NCBI RefSeq assembly: GCF_000237925.1
Contig: NW_017386060.1
Location: 248,001 to 312,000 of the forward strand
DNA from: Schistosoma mansoni
Taxonomy: Eukaryota > Platyhelminthes > Trematoda > Strigeidida > Schistosomatidae
Direction: 5' to 3'
DNA length: 64,000 nt
Shown: positions 1-13,000 of the stretch, piece by piece
How positions within the stretch are numbered: position 1 is the first letter of the stretch
How the letters are laid out: each line of letters starts with the position of its first letter
Translations under genes and position numbers: made by a program
Notes under the pieces: model-generated
What the model was told of the DNA's origin: nothing
Database searches by the model: none
Seen by the model: only the letters and a program-made list of their open reading frames with translations

Positions 1-3000
1 TCACGTGCGCTTATCCGTGGACCCTGTGGCATCTTCGTCTGGTCTTGCTGGCATTGGTGTCGGACTAAGCGCTAGGGCTGAGGCAGCACTAATCGATTGG
101 ATCCCCATTAACAGTTGGTTATGTACTGTTAGATTAGAAAGTTCCATCAAAGTGAGAAGAAATCGGCATGAGAATCGGTGTCTTTTGGTCGTCTCCGCCT
201 ATGCCCCGACAGATTGCAGCCCGGATGCAATCAAGGATGAGTTTTACCATCAGTTAACAGTTCTTCTCCAGAAAGCGCGTTCGACAGATGTTGTAGCACT
301 AGACGGAGAGTTGAATGCACAGGTCGGGCGTCTAGACACAGAAGAGAGTCGTTTAGGTGGCCGATGGGGACTTGTTGGTCGCAGGACAGATAACGGGGAC
401 CGTTTGCTGCAACTGTGCACAGACCACAACCTGTTTCTGGCCAGCACTAACTTCCGGCACAGTCATTGCCGGTGTGCCACCTGGCGTCCTCCGTCTGCAT
501 CCCAAGACTGGACTCAGATTGATCACATCGCGATCAGCTACCGCTGGCGTGGTTGTGTACAAGACTGCTGCTCCTTTTGGAGTACCTATCTGGAGTCTGA
601 TCATGCCCTGGTCTGCGCCAATCTCACCTTACTTTTCAGTGGCCGAAGGATTGACCACCATCAACGGATCGATGTTAGTAAACTGGCTGCAACTTCTGTT
701 GCAAGTAAGTATCGAGCGGAGTTAGCTTCTAGGCTAGCTACCATCCCACCGAAAAGTATAGATGAGCATTGGTTGCATCTTCACGACGCCATGAAAATGG
801 CAAGTAAAGCCGCTTGCGGCTTCGCGAAACGTCTCGCTTACAAGCACTGGGTTTCTTCTGGCTCCTTACAACTGATGGAAGCCCGTCGGTCTACTCCGGG
901 TGACCGTGAGTATGACCACAAACGAAGGCTGTTACGTAATGAAATTGGGCAAAGCTTGAGTAAGGACCGAGAAGCCTGGTGGTCGGAGCGTGCTAATGAG
1001 ATGTGAGCAGCAGCTGCATCTGGTAATTGCAGGAAGCTCTTCCAACTCATCCAAGCCACTGGCAGCAAGAAGTCTGGTGTGAGTGAAACAATCTACGAGG
1101 ATGATGGGATGCCAATCACTAACATCTCACGACGTCTTGGACGATGGGCGGAATTTTTCGAAGGGCAGTTCAACTGGCCTGCTGTTCCGGCAACATCAAC
1201 CAGTTTGTCCTGCCCCCCATGGCCGGTGACGACTGATCCACCAAACGAGGCGGAAGTCCGCAAGGAACTCCAACTCTTGAAACGTTACAAATCACCGGGT
1301 CCAGATGACTTACCTCCGGCTCTTTTTAAAGATGGTGGTGACTTTCTGACTAAGGAATTGACTGTGTTGTTTGCAAAGGTTTGGGAGCAAGAAAGTGTTC
1401 CAACATCATGGAATGAGTCGATAGTCGTCCCTATCTTTAAAAAGGGTTCACGTTGTTCCTGTAATAACTATCGGGGGATAAGTCTACTTCCGATCGCGTC
1501 CAAACTATTGGCTTCTATCATTCTTCGTAGGTTGTTTAAAACCCGAGAACGATTGACTGGCGAAAAGCAGGTTGGTTTTCGTTCTGGTCGAGGATGCATT
1601 GATCACATCTTCACCCTCCGCCAAATGTTAGAACACCGTCATACTTATCACAGGCCAACAATCGTAGTGTTTCTTGATATCAGGGCGGCCTTCGATTCGT
1701 TGGACAGGACTGTTCTCTGGGATTGTCTATTGAAGAAGGGTGTGCCTGAGAAGTTCATTAACATCTTAAAGGCCCTGTATACGAACACCTCAGGCAGAGT
1801 GAGGGCATACAACCACCTTTCTCCCTTGTTCCATTCGAGCAGTGGGGTTAGGCAGGGTTGCCCAATCTCACCATTCCTCTTCAACTTTGCCATCGACGAC
1901 ATCCTGGAAACAGCTCTGATGGATGTAAGTAATGGCGGTGTGGATATGTTGCCTGGAGAACGACTTCTCGACCTCGAGCATGCGGATGATATTGTCTTAC
2001 TGTGCGATAATGCCCAAGGCATGCAATCCGCATTTAATCAGTGTCCGCAGGTATGGCATGTGCTTTGCACCCTCCAAGTGCAAAGTACTCCTACAAGACT
2101 GACAGGATTCTCATCCTGTACTCACCCTCGATGGTGAGCAGATTGAAGTAGTTGAGAAGTTCGTATATCTAGGTAACTATATAAGTGCTGGTGGTGGCCT
2201 GAGTGATGAGATTGATGCACGTATAATGAAAGCCAGAGCGGCTTATGCCAATCTGGGCCATCTTTGGCACCTTCGTGATGTTAGTTTGACTGTAAAAGGT
2301 CGGATCTACAACGCGTCGGTGAGAGCAGTTTTGCTCTATGCTTGTGAAACCTGGCCTCTCCGAGTTGAGGATGTTAGACGTCTCTCTGTGTTCGATCATC
2401 GTTGTCTCCGAATTATTGCTGACATTCAGTGGCAACACCATGTTAGTAATGCAGAGGTTCGGCATCGTGTGTTCGGGCGCCGAGACGATAATTCAATTGG
2501 TGTCACCATCTTGAAACACCGACTTCGGTGGCTTGGACGTGTTTTACGAATGTCGTCCCAGAGACTTCCACGTCGTGCATTATTTGCCGACGCTGGGACT
2601 GGTTGGAAAAAGCGGAGAGGAGGTCAGTGTATGACATGTTGTCGTGGTATGAAAGAAAGCTGCAAAGTGCTGGCTTCTGTTGGTCCTTCACGACTCCCTG
2701 GCTGGGGTCCGAGAGATGGTGCAACACAGTGGTTAGAGACGTTATCAGATATGGCTCAGAATAGAAGCCAGTGGTGAGCCTGCTGCAACCTTCTTCTACT
2801 TTCTTCATAAAGAGTGGCTATAACTTTCTTAACTGAGAGAGCTCTTCTGGTTGTACATTTCAGTTCTCCCCCCATCATTACTCTTCTCCTTTTCTTTTTT
2901 TCCTTCCTTTATATATACGCATCTTCTTCCTTCTCCTCTCATTTTCATTATTTTGTGTGGCGCATATGTATCCGGTGCCCTTTGTACCAATATATATGTG

Positions 3001-3023
3001 ATTAAATAAATAATTAATAAATA
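1..3023 (+). mobile_element. RTE-clade non-LTR retrotransposon, copy A (5' end outside window)
   Basis: The copy enters the window inside its endonuclease domain and runs through the reverse transcriptase to a short 3' UTR and a TAAATAAATAA-type tail at about 3000-3023. Short A/T-rich tandem tails, a single endonuclease-RT polyprotein and no RNase H are typical of the RTE clade; schistosome SR2, SR3 and Perere-3 are members. It is very similar to copy C at 54113-58023 (only scattered differences), so both moved recently. Its right end abuts a hammerhead element starting near 3024. Assignment to RTE is firm; the subfamily name is not. Confidence 0.9.
5..2777 (+). pseudogene. endonuclease-reverse transcriptase of RTE copy A, broken
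   Basis: An APE-type endonuclease occupies roughly 5-700 and a reverse transcriptase roughly 1250-2100, with RT motif A (FLDIRAAFDS), motif B (GVRQGCPISPF) and motif C, followed by the C-terminal region to 2777. Damage: TGA at 1004-1006 between the domains; an 11-bp deletion near 2041 relative to copies B and C, which shifts frame; TGA at 2100-2102; the catalytic YADD box reads HADD; and the endonuclease GDLNA motif reads GELNA. The two TGA codons recur in other copies. No functional enzyme can come from this copy. Confidence 0.9.
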
Positions 3024-3400
3024 ATCGATTTTCAGGACTGCAATTGGTCAGTCTCTTATTGGCATATGTGCATCATGTGAGAATTGCCTCGATATTGTCT
3101 TATGTCACAAGCATTATGAGCTAAGGTGGATGGTAGCTAGCAGAAGCGAACGGTACTGGATTCAGATCCCGGATGGAACATCGACTCTGAAATACTGGTA
3201 CATCCAGCTGACGAGCCTGAAATCGGACGAAACGCTTGTCTTCGATTCCACTGCTAGCCACCATCCATCTTTGCTTAAAATGCTTGTGACTTGAGGCAAT
3301 CCGTACAGGATGTGCATGTGCTAATAAGATGCTGATCAATTACAGTCCTAAACATCAATAGGAAGATTCAAACATCCAATACAAAAACAAATCTAAAGGA
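3024..3400 (+). mobile_element. Sm-alpha-like hammerhead element (family H2), copy a
   Basis: The centre matches the H2 consensus: a tRNA-like box B region, then a hammerhead with CTGACGA at 3208-3214 and GAAA at 3229-3232. The 3' side of stem I has diverged, so cleavage is doubtful. The left flank (about 3031-3120) and right flank (about 3265-3395) are inverted copies of one sequence, so the element is bounded by inverted repeats of roughly 100 bp. Sm-alpha, a pol III-transcribed hammerhead repeat of schistosomes, is the established relative. Confidence 0.8.
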
Positions 3401-3683
3401 TTTTTCAGTGACAGAATACCATGTGTCTAGCGTTTTTTTCTCCTGTGTGTTTGATGGCAATAGTCCTTACGCTTTGAGAGATAACTCATTCACTTTTTTA
3501 AATGCGTTTTCCGTATTTAAAATAGTGCAAAAGTTTGTTATACGGTCCATTACTGAACCGATATTCCCATCGATCTATTTCAGGATAAATTAAAGGTTTG
3601 ATCAGCTCTTATACTTGTTTTCGCTTCTTCACTATTGTTTCATTAAAGAAATTTAATTTTCTCGTTACATTTCTCCCATCAAG

Positions 3684-4039
3684 GTTAGACGACATGTACC
3701 ACAAGCTGAAGATGTGCTTGGTATTTCATCAAATTCATTCGCAACAATTTCACAATCGTCAATTTGTGATTCCATGCCTCCACCTAGTTCCACTTTACAT
3801 CGGCGTCCTCGCACTGCCCACAGTTCATGTGTCCTACCGAATAATTCATCTAATCTCCGTCCTACTTGCCCCCTAAGTGCTGGACAGTCACCTACAACTA
3901 AAAGACGTGTAGCGACATCTGTCAATTTAAACTCCGGTTCATCTAACGCACAAATTGGTTCAACACGTACTAACATGTGTAATGGATCTAATACAATGTC
4001 AACCTCTCTCATTTTACCAAGTACTAACAGTACTGATAG
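3684..4039 (+). CDS. KIF21: KIF21 exon: Ser-rich linker, part 1
   Basis: This 356-base exon starts after a pyrimidine-rich tract ending CATCAAG and ends at AG|GTAACT, leaving two bases of a codon. The product is rich in Ser, Pro, Asn and Thr with Arg pairs, fitting the low-complexity linker between coiled coil and WD40 in KIF21. The acceptor is the least certain border of the gene because the frame stays open a little upstream. Confidence 0.7.
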
Positions 4040-7000
4040 GTAACTTTTCCTTTTCTTTTCATTCAATGTTAATTATTAACATTCAAGTTTTTCTTACAGT
4101 AAAGATTTCATTAACCGATTTCTTATTAACACTTTACTCATTGGTACATCTCAATTTTAATATACTATTCATCTGTTTCCAAATAAAATCTTATTTATAA
4201 TTTTGATATAGTTATTTTGTTAGGTAAACATTTAATTGTTGCACCTTTCAAAGATGAAAGCCAATTACTTTCAAATACACACAAATTGTTATGCTCTTAG
4301 CTTATATGATTATTGCGCAATAGGAGTGTCAATTTAGATACGCTAACTTATACGACCAAACTAATGACGCGTACATCTGTGGAAACAGCCTAGAGTTCCG
4401 ATTGGCACTTTTCCCACCTAGACGTGCCTGTTAAGCCCAGAACGCTTATCTCAGCCTCCGCGATGCGAATCATATTTCAAACATACTGGATTTATGTACA
4501 AACAAATCATACCACAAAAATAGAAAATAACATTTGTACAAGACGAAGCTAAAAGTGACTGTGATTATGAGAAACTGACTAATAGATTGAGAATAGTAAA
4601 TCATGTAACACTAAGCAATAAATCAATTAAGAGGTTATAATAAGAGGAATATATAACAATTATACATTAAGAATATATACAAAGTAATAGTCCGTGAATA
4701 GATCCCAACAGGTACCATTCATTATTCTCGTCGAGATATAACACAAATTGTCTTAATTTTTTAATCATTTACTATTGATTTGAAATTATTGTAAATTCCA
4801 AAACATTTAATAAAACTAATGGTAGCATACATCGTTTCAATTTAAATTTGTATTTTCATTCACTATAGCGTGTCAACTGAAACTAATGATCCGATCAGTC
4901 CACCAAGTAATAAAGTAATTACAGTAAGTTCTTCAACTACAGTTAATGATGTATTCAATCGACTAACTAGTGGGATGTCAAATTCACCAAATCCAAGCAG
5001 GTGACTAATATTTATATAATGTATTATTTAATATTAGTTATCTTCAGCTGTTGTTTTATTTCGATTTTCTTATATTTGTTTTATTCTATGTACATTTGAA
5101 GTTATTATTTTATGATAGTTATTCTGTTTCGTTATGCGATTTAGTTAACTAAATATATTACTGACTAGGATATATGAAGATCATAAAGCTCGCGATATAA
5201 TACAAGTTCCAGAACGACCGATAACCTCATGTGTCAATTTAAAAAAGAACAGCATCGAACATGTCCTGCTTAATAGTGTTTCTCAATCGTCAATTCTCCT
5301 CCTGGATACTTGCTAAGAAACTGGATTCCGAAAAATTATCTCTATGCACAAAACAAAATGACAAGTATTTTGCCATAAATTGAGGGTATTTTCAGGGTTG
5401 ATAGGATTAATATGTCTTAGATTTTGTTAAATACCTTTTTTTTATGGCCATGACACCCCCCCATATTCTTTGCACAAACTACTGTCAAGATCTGACATTG
5501 TTTTTGTGCAACTGTAATACAAAGTAAGATTTATGGCAAAGTAACAAAAGTGTCCATTTGTTGATATACATTTATTTATCTATTGATTAAGTGAAATATC
5601 ATATGAAGATCAAAATTACTATAGAAACTTGCAAACAACAATCACATAGAAAGTAATATTGACTTTGAATATTTGTTTATTGTTTTCCTTTTCATAACAA
5701 CATTAATTTCATTTTCCCTTAAACTTTTCATATCGTCATAAAATGTTTGTGCTAGATTACGAAATTACTAAGAAACAGGTAAACAAGCCAATTATAACAA
5801 CTTAAATGTGTTGTCTCGACTAATTTCATCAAGATTTATCCAAATACATGATTGTTTGACTAACTTTTCTAACACTTACCGACTAATTAATGCACAGCTT
5901 TTTTATCATTTGCTATAATAAGTATGTGTAAGTCTAAATGGTAGTATAGTATAGTGACTGTTATGAATTCTCTTATTGTTTAGTATTCTTGGACACTACT
6001 TCGCTCGACAAATCTCCAAATCAGAAAACGGTTGATCTTTAACGTAATTACATTCCAAATAAGAAGGGTAGATGGAAGTAGGAATCACAATAAAAGACGT
6101 TAGTATATTCATAATTTTTACATAAGAAGGTTCTAAAGTCTTCTCCAAGTATCCGCTAGCGCTGATGGACAATCGGCGTGCCCCAACACAATCCTGTACG
6201 GAACATGCTTTAATCCGATTTATATCATGCTAACACGTACTATACACAAATTTATGTACAGAATTACAATATTCGTCGAAGTTCACAAAAATCAACCTAT
6301 CTATGATAAGTAGGCATAAAGAGAAAACATAACTCCTTAAAGCAATTCCAGTTTATTGTCATTTTTATTGTATGTTTGATTTTATCAATTTTCATTCTCG
6401 TTCATTTGTTTATTTCGTACTATATAACCCTTTCCTTTTTTTGTTTTCCAATGATATTATCATTTCGTCTAAGTGGTGCTTTCTTTTATTGTCGTGTTCT
6501 ATCAAGATTTGTTTTATTGATAGGTGAACAAATATTTAAAAGACATTTTTTGAAGTTAATATACAAGGGTGAATATAACTTTAACCATCAAAATACTCAA
6601 CTGATATCATTAATCTACGTTGTTTGCAGTCATTAGAGCTTTCTTTCACTTTCCATTTCTCTCTCTCTAATCAAATGTTTGCTCTAAACTTTATTTAATA
6701 ATACTTTGTGAGCGAAAATATGCCTAAAATAATTTTTGTTTAAATATTTTGTGCTGTTACTATTCAGTTATATAAATCTTTAAATAAAATTAACTTCACT
6801 GCTCTTAATGTAAAAAATGACTTTATTTCTACTGATAAAGGCTACTTTTCCTGACTTTTCAGAGGTTCTATACAACCTTTGTCTAAAATAAATCCTAGTT
6901 CGATATCCAGCGGCGGCAACATGAATTCAATATTAAGTTCTACTGCGTCCAATCAATCTTATCACTTAGTACCTTCATCAGCTGGTCACTGTTCGACCAC

Positions 7001-10000
7001 TTTAACTATTCCAGTTAACAATTCATCTGGGAGCTCTTCGAACCAGCCTTTGGCTTCATTTTTCACCTCATGTTCTACTTCTCAATTGATGCATACATCT
7101 AATGGTACTTGTCATATTTCTTCTAATGTGAATACTACAGGTCCATCTATAGTTCATCAGTCTGTTGGTTTCGCTCCACCAATTGAGTGTACTCACATAG
7201 CTAAAGGTCATTCAAACGCCGTTCTCGATATTGACGTAATCCATGAAGTTATGATAACTGGTAGTAAAGGTAATTTATCTCCCATGCTTGAATATTGCTA
7301 AGCTCCATGTAAAACTATTTAATCATTAATTATTTAGATTTACTTATGTGTTTCTGTTCTAAATATATTAGTAAATAAGTTTTACACACACCCCTTAAGT
7401 CAGTGTTTATGTACTATAGTCCCGACCGTTGCTGCTACCCGTTAATTTTTAACCATTTTGTTACCTTTGAACCATAATCTCTGATAGCTTTAGTTTACAT
7501 CCGTATAATCGGCAGCCCGACCGTTGCTGCTACCTTGACGTGGTGGTCGGGCTTGCCTATCGTGATGATTCAATCGAACTATACTGACTGGAACAATCGT
7601 TCCTCAAGGTCCTACCATGCCAGACAGGTCGTTTGAAGAGCGATGAGACTAAAAGCAGCAAACCCAAGGTCCGAAGGAGAAGTCATACTGCTGACTGTAC
7701 AGAGATGTGACAGCAGTAAGGCGTTTCCTTCAGACAACCAGCATGACAGCGATGCTGCCTTCCCACAAGGAGGGGTGGGGTTAGAAAAGGTCGACCCTAA
7801 AAATGCACACCTCGCCTTATCCCACGGATTTCCGTCTCCGGCGGTAAGGTCCTTTGAAGAACGGAGCTAACACAAAAATTACCCACAAAAAGGTCGTGTG
7901 TGACCGACCTCAAGCAGTTGTCCCTTGGGCACTGCGGTCACGCTCTCAGGTCATTAAGACCACTTCTAACCCAATTTCCTTTTCAGGTACCCCTAGAAGA
8001 ACCCTTCCACGGTGTGGGCAACCGGGAAGTGATAACTGCCCTCATACCTCTAACAGCACTCAAGACCACTGTATTCATAATCAATCTCCTTCTTCAATTC
8101 CTACTATTCCTTCTACCTTGAATTTCAACACTAAACTTCCTCTCTCGGTTTCCTCCTCAAGTGTCACCATGGCCAACGATTCTAGTGCGCGAAACGCTGT
8201 CCCAGGTCTACTAAAACCTCGCTCCAAACTACACATTGGAGCCTTCAACGTACGTACCTTATGCCAAATCGGTCAACAGGCCTCCTTAGCTAAAACCCTA
8301 GAATCTTGTACCATTGATGTATGCTGTGTCTCCGAAACACGCATACAGGATCCTAGTGTGGTCATTCACTTGACCTCACCTCGCTAAAATGGACAGCCAA
8401 CGAAATACACCCTCCGTGTATCTGGAGACCCGTTGGCTAGTTCTCGTGGACTTGCAGGTGTAGGCATAGCACTAAGTACAAGGGCAAAACAGGCACTATT
8501 AGAATGGATCCCCGTTAACAGTCGCCTGTGTGCTGTCCGGCTAAATGGCTCCGTAAGAACTCGGAAGGATAGGGACACACGTCGTTGCCTTTTCGTCGTT
8601 TCTGCCTACGCTCCCACTGATTGCAGCCATAATGAAGTAAAAGATGACTTTTACAGAAAGCTCTCTGAGCTTCTTCAGAAAGCTAAGCGCTCAAACATAG
8701 TAGTCGTAGCGGGTGACTTTAATGCCCAGGTAGGCAGCGTAAATCAAACAGAAAGACATTTAGGTGGGTGTTTTAGTATTCCGGCTCAACGAACCGATAA
8801 TGGTGATCGTCTGTTGCAACTATGCTCAGACAATCGTTTATTTTTAGCAAGCACTAATTTTAAGCATAAGGAGAGACATCGTCTAACATGGCGACCACCT
8901 GCACCAAACCAACGATGGACTCAAATAGACCATATTGTCATCAGTCATCGTTGGAGAGGCTCAATAGAAGATTGTCGCTCGTATTGGAATACTTGTTTAG
9001 ACTCTAATCACGCTTTAATACGAGCACGCATTTGTCTGCGCCTCAATGGACGCAGGAAACGTACACTAAGAAGACCCATTAGGATTGAACTGGAGGATGA
9101 GAAAGCCGAATGCGAATTCCAGAAACAACTGAGTTCACATCTAGGCAGTTCTGAAAACGAGACTGACCCAGATGCTGCTTGGAAAGATATACGAACAGCT
9201 GTGGAAACAGCAGTAACATCTGTTAGTCATTTAAACTATAGGGCTCCAAAAAACCAGTGGATTTCTTCTAAGTCTATTTCACTGATGGATTCGCGTAAAC
9301 TCATCCCGTCAGGCTCTGAACACGACGAAGAGCGTAAACAAATTAGATCTAGGTTAACTAAAAGTCTAAGGAACGATCGTGAGCAGTGGTGGGCAACGAA
9401 AGCAAAAGAGATGGAAAAGACAGTGGCTGTAGGCAACACCAGGCAACTATTCAGACTGATAAAAGAAACCGGAATTAAGAAGTCAAGTGTAAGTGAGACA
9501 ATCTCGGAAAAAGACGGGATCCTTATCTGCTCTCAACCCAAACGTTCAGAACGATGGGCGGAACACTTCAAGGAGCAGTTTAGCTGGCATTCAGCTACTG
9601 CACAACTACCCATTATTCCCAGACAGTCTGAATGGAACATTGAAGTAGGCCCCCCGACCCTACTTGAAGTTCAAAAGGCTATAAGTAATCTGAAACGAGG
9701 AAGAGCAGCTGGTCCAGATGGATTGGCTCCAGAGGTCTTTAAATATGGTGGTCCAATTTTAGCGATTAGGTTGACTAATATTCTGGCTAAAATCTGGGAG
9801 ACGGACGTAATCCCATCTGACTGGTCACAATCACTGATTGTCCCATTATATAAGAAGGGGCCAAAATCATCTTGTGATAACCATAGTGGGATTAGTCTGA
9901 CTAACATAGCATCTAAAATACTAGCCTCAATAATTACCAGGCGCCTAACTAAGACTCGTGAACTGCAAACACGAGAAAATCAGGCTGGCTTCAGACCTGG

Positions 10001-13000
10001 TCGTGGCTGTATCGACCACATATTCACCATTCGTCAAGTTTTAGAGCACAGACACGCTTATCGGCGTCCGACAATGATAGTTTTTCTTGACTTGAAAGTA
10101 GCATTTGACCAGCAACATTCTACCAGGAGGTTCACTTATCGACTTAGAATACGCAGATGACATAGTCCTGTTTGGTGAAGACGCTGACAAAATGCAGAGT
10201 CTTCTGTTGGAACTCAGCAATAATGCCAGGATGTTTGGGATTCGTTTCTCCCCATCCAAATGTAAATTGTTACTCCAGGACTGGCCTGCGTCAACACCTG
10301 AACTAAGGATAGGGAGTGAAGTAGTCGAACGCGTGGACAACTTCACTTATCTTGGAAGTCTGATCAGCCCTAATGGGTTGGTGTCTGACGAAATCTCAGC
10401 ACGGATTCAAAAAGCTCGTTTGGCTTTTGCCAACTTACGTCACCTATGGCGAAGACGAGATATCCGTCTATCAATTAAGGGACGAGTATACTGCGCATCA
10501 GTTCGTTCTGTTCTACTTTACGGCTGTGAAACATGGCCATTAAGAGTAGAAGATACTCGTAGGTTACTAGTATTTGACCACAGATGCCTTAGAAATATTG
10601 CTCTTATCTGCTGGGATAACCGGGTAAGTAATAGTGAGGTTAGACGCAGGGCATTAGGGAATGATGGTAAATCAGTTGATGAGGTGATGAATCTTCATCG
10701 ACTGAGATGGTTGGGCCACGTGTTACGTATGCCTGAACACCGATTACCACGACGCTCTATGATGACTAGTATTGGGTATGGTTGGAAGAGAGTTAGGGGC
10801 GGCCAAACCAAAACATGGCACCAGTGTTTGAAGTCACTAACTTCTAGTCTGAGCCATGTTGACAGATGCAAACTACCTGGTTGGGGTCCGCGTGACTATC
10901 GTAACCAATGGTTGGAGACTCTGGGTGACATGGCTCAGAATCGATCACAATGGCGTAGGTGTATACACTCTTTATCTTCCCTTAAACCTTGAGATTAAAA
11001 TTACTTCATATCTGTTTTCCTTCCTATACTATATCTTCATATACAACCTTTCTTTTATATACTACCACCACTAAATTAATTACTTCTATGAATCCGGTGT
11101 TGATCTTGTTGTGCTAACGAGGTATGGCAACTTGGACCGATGCATATATGTGTCTGGTCCTACGTTGTAGCTGACTGACTGATGTACTATAGTGATTTTG
11201 TCGTACCATTTTCTTAAACGGTATATAAGTATATTTTTTCTTTACCGGAATCTATGTATAAAGCTTGACATATATGTCAGTCTGGAATCTGGGGTCCACC
11301 GTGTCACACTACATCGTCACAACAAAACGATTAGCTATGAAGTCGAATTAATAATGGTGTGAATTATAATGGTAATTAGTAACTAAACTTTGAGAATGAG
11401 ATTCAGAAATAAGGAATGTATGAAGAAATGTTCAAACCTAAGATCTAGGAGAAGATAAAAATCTAATTCATCCTGACCATTACATCTGATTCTGGTGCAT
11501 GCCATCTAGTGTTCCTGGCTACTGATCGTGGTTATCGCACGGACCTTAAACAAATGGTTTGGACCCACCTGCATGGCTCAGTCCAACAGTTAATGACATC
11601 ATGAATCGATCTCATATTTTGGTTTGGTCCCTCCCTCACCAAGGACTTTCTTACTTACTGTTGTTTAAGTAACTGAATATTGTCTCCAGTTCTCCTACTA
11701 TCCTAAATTTATGTCAGGGGACTTAAGGAAACGTGTTTTATTATTATCTAACATAATCATGCATTCCAATATTATTCTTACTTAGACCGTACTGCGAAAA
11801 TCTGGGATTTAACTACTATGGAAGAATTGGACACATTGCATGATCATCCGAATAATGTGACTAAAGTTAAAATGTGTCCATCATCAAATTTGATTTTTAC
11901 CGTTTGTTCTTACTTCATCAAAGTGTGGGATCGTCGTGATGTACGCCGATGTATTCGTACTCTGTTGTAAGTTGTAATTTACTTTTTAATTTAATGTGTT
12001 TATATACATAAACTAAACCATTTTTCTTCTAGCTGTATACTATAAACATTGATTTCATTCATTTGAGATCAAATCGCGGAATAAAATGTTAATGACATAA
12101 TTGTTTTAATTCAACGGATAAATATCTCGGTGAATAATTGACTGATTTATAAGTTGAATTCTGAATGGTTGGAGTGATAATAGTAATATTATTATCATGA
12201 TTATTATTAAGATCATAAACTGACAAATGTTAGACCACTATCGAAAACCCCGAAGCACTGAACGACATCTTAGTACGGGACTGTTTCGAAGTACGCATCC
12301 ATAATCCAGCACGCGGGACTCGAACCCTGAACTTCCAATCTCGCGCAAACACCTAGCCTATAGACCACTGAGCCGGGATCCAACAGTGTTAATGTTTACT
12401 TTCAATCAATCCACGATGTTGCGCTACCATCTTAAATTGTTTTCGGTGAGTGACGGCTACACACTCACCGCGGTTAAACTTCACTGGTCACAGCTTTTCA
12501 CTAGAACTCCGAGAATTCCCTCTCGAAGCTAGACACTAGTGAGCATAACCCCTCACTGAATATTATTATTATCCGGTACTTTTAGTTTTTGCTACCAAAG
12601 TACCGTAATAATAAAATTAATTTTGTTATTATACGCTTACACTTTTCCCCTTTTGATTATCAATCGCTTACGGTTGATATTGAACATCACAATTGTAATT
12701 TTAGGTCATATAAAAACAAGCATGTGAAACGAGAATTGTTTTTAATTCCTTTAATATAGTTCTTAATATTTGCGAACATTAGATCTCGTTCAATTCATTA
12801 GCAAATTAAGAATACACTTCATTCGATGAAGGATATTATTCTCATTCAAATAAATAAATAAGCGCACACGAAAGAAAGAAATTAATGTAGTATATTAGAT
12901 TAGTGTTGCATTCCGAATTGTATAAAAGTCATTATACATCATTTATACTACTGTAAGTGTGTTTCACAATTGAGTTTATTTGTATTTACCAAGATTTGTT

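Larger units (their letters stand above)
7421..11181 (+). mobile_element. RTE-clade retrotransposon, second family, in KIF21 intron
   Basis: The insertion is flanked by a 12-bp target duplication, ATGTACTATAGT, at 7409-7420 and 11182-11193. It lies in the same orientation as the host gene, in the intron between the exons ending at 7269 and starting at 11786. It has a roughly 750-bp 5' UTR, one endonuclease-RT frame and a short 3' UTR. The protein is clearly homologous to copies A-C but much diverged, so it is a separate subfamily. The 5' end is intact, and its first 20 bases recur 95 bp downstream. Confidence 0.93.

Noticed and set aside
3598-4200. Overlapping open frames in other phases and on the other strand of the first KIF21 exon
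   Set aside because: The frame used has matching splice phases with the next two exons; the others do not.
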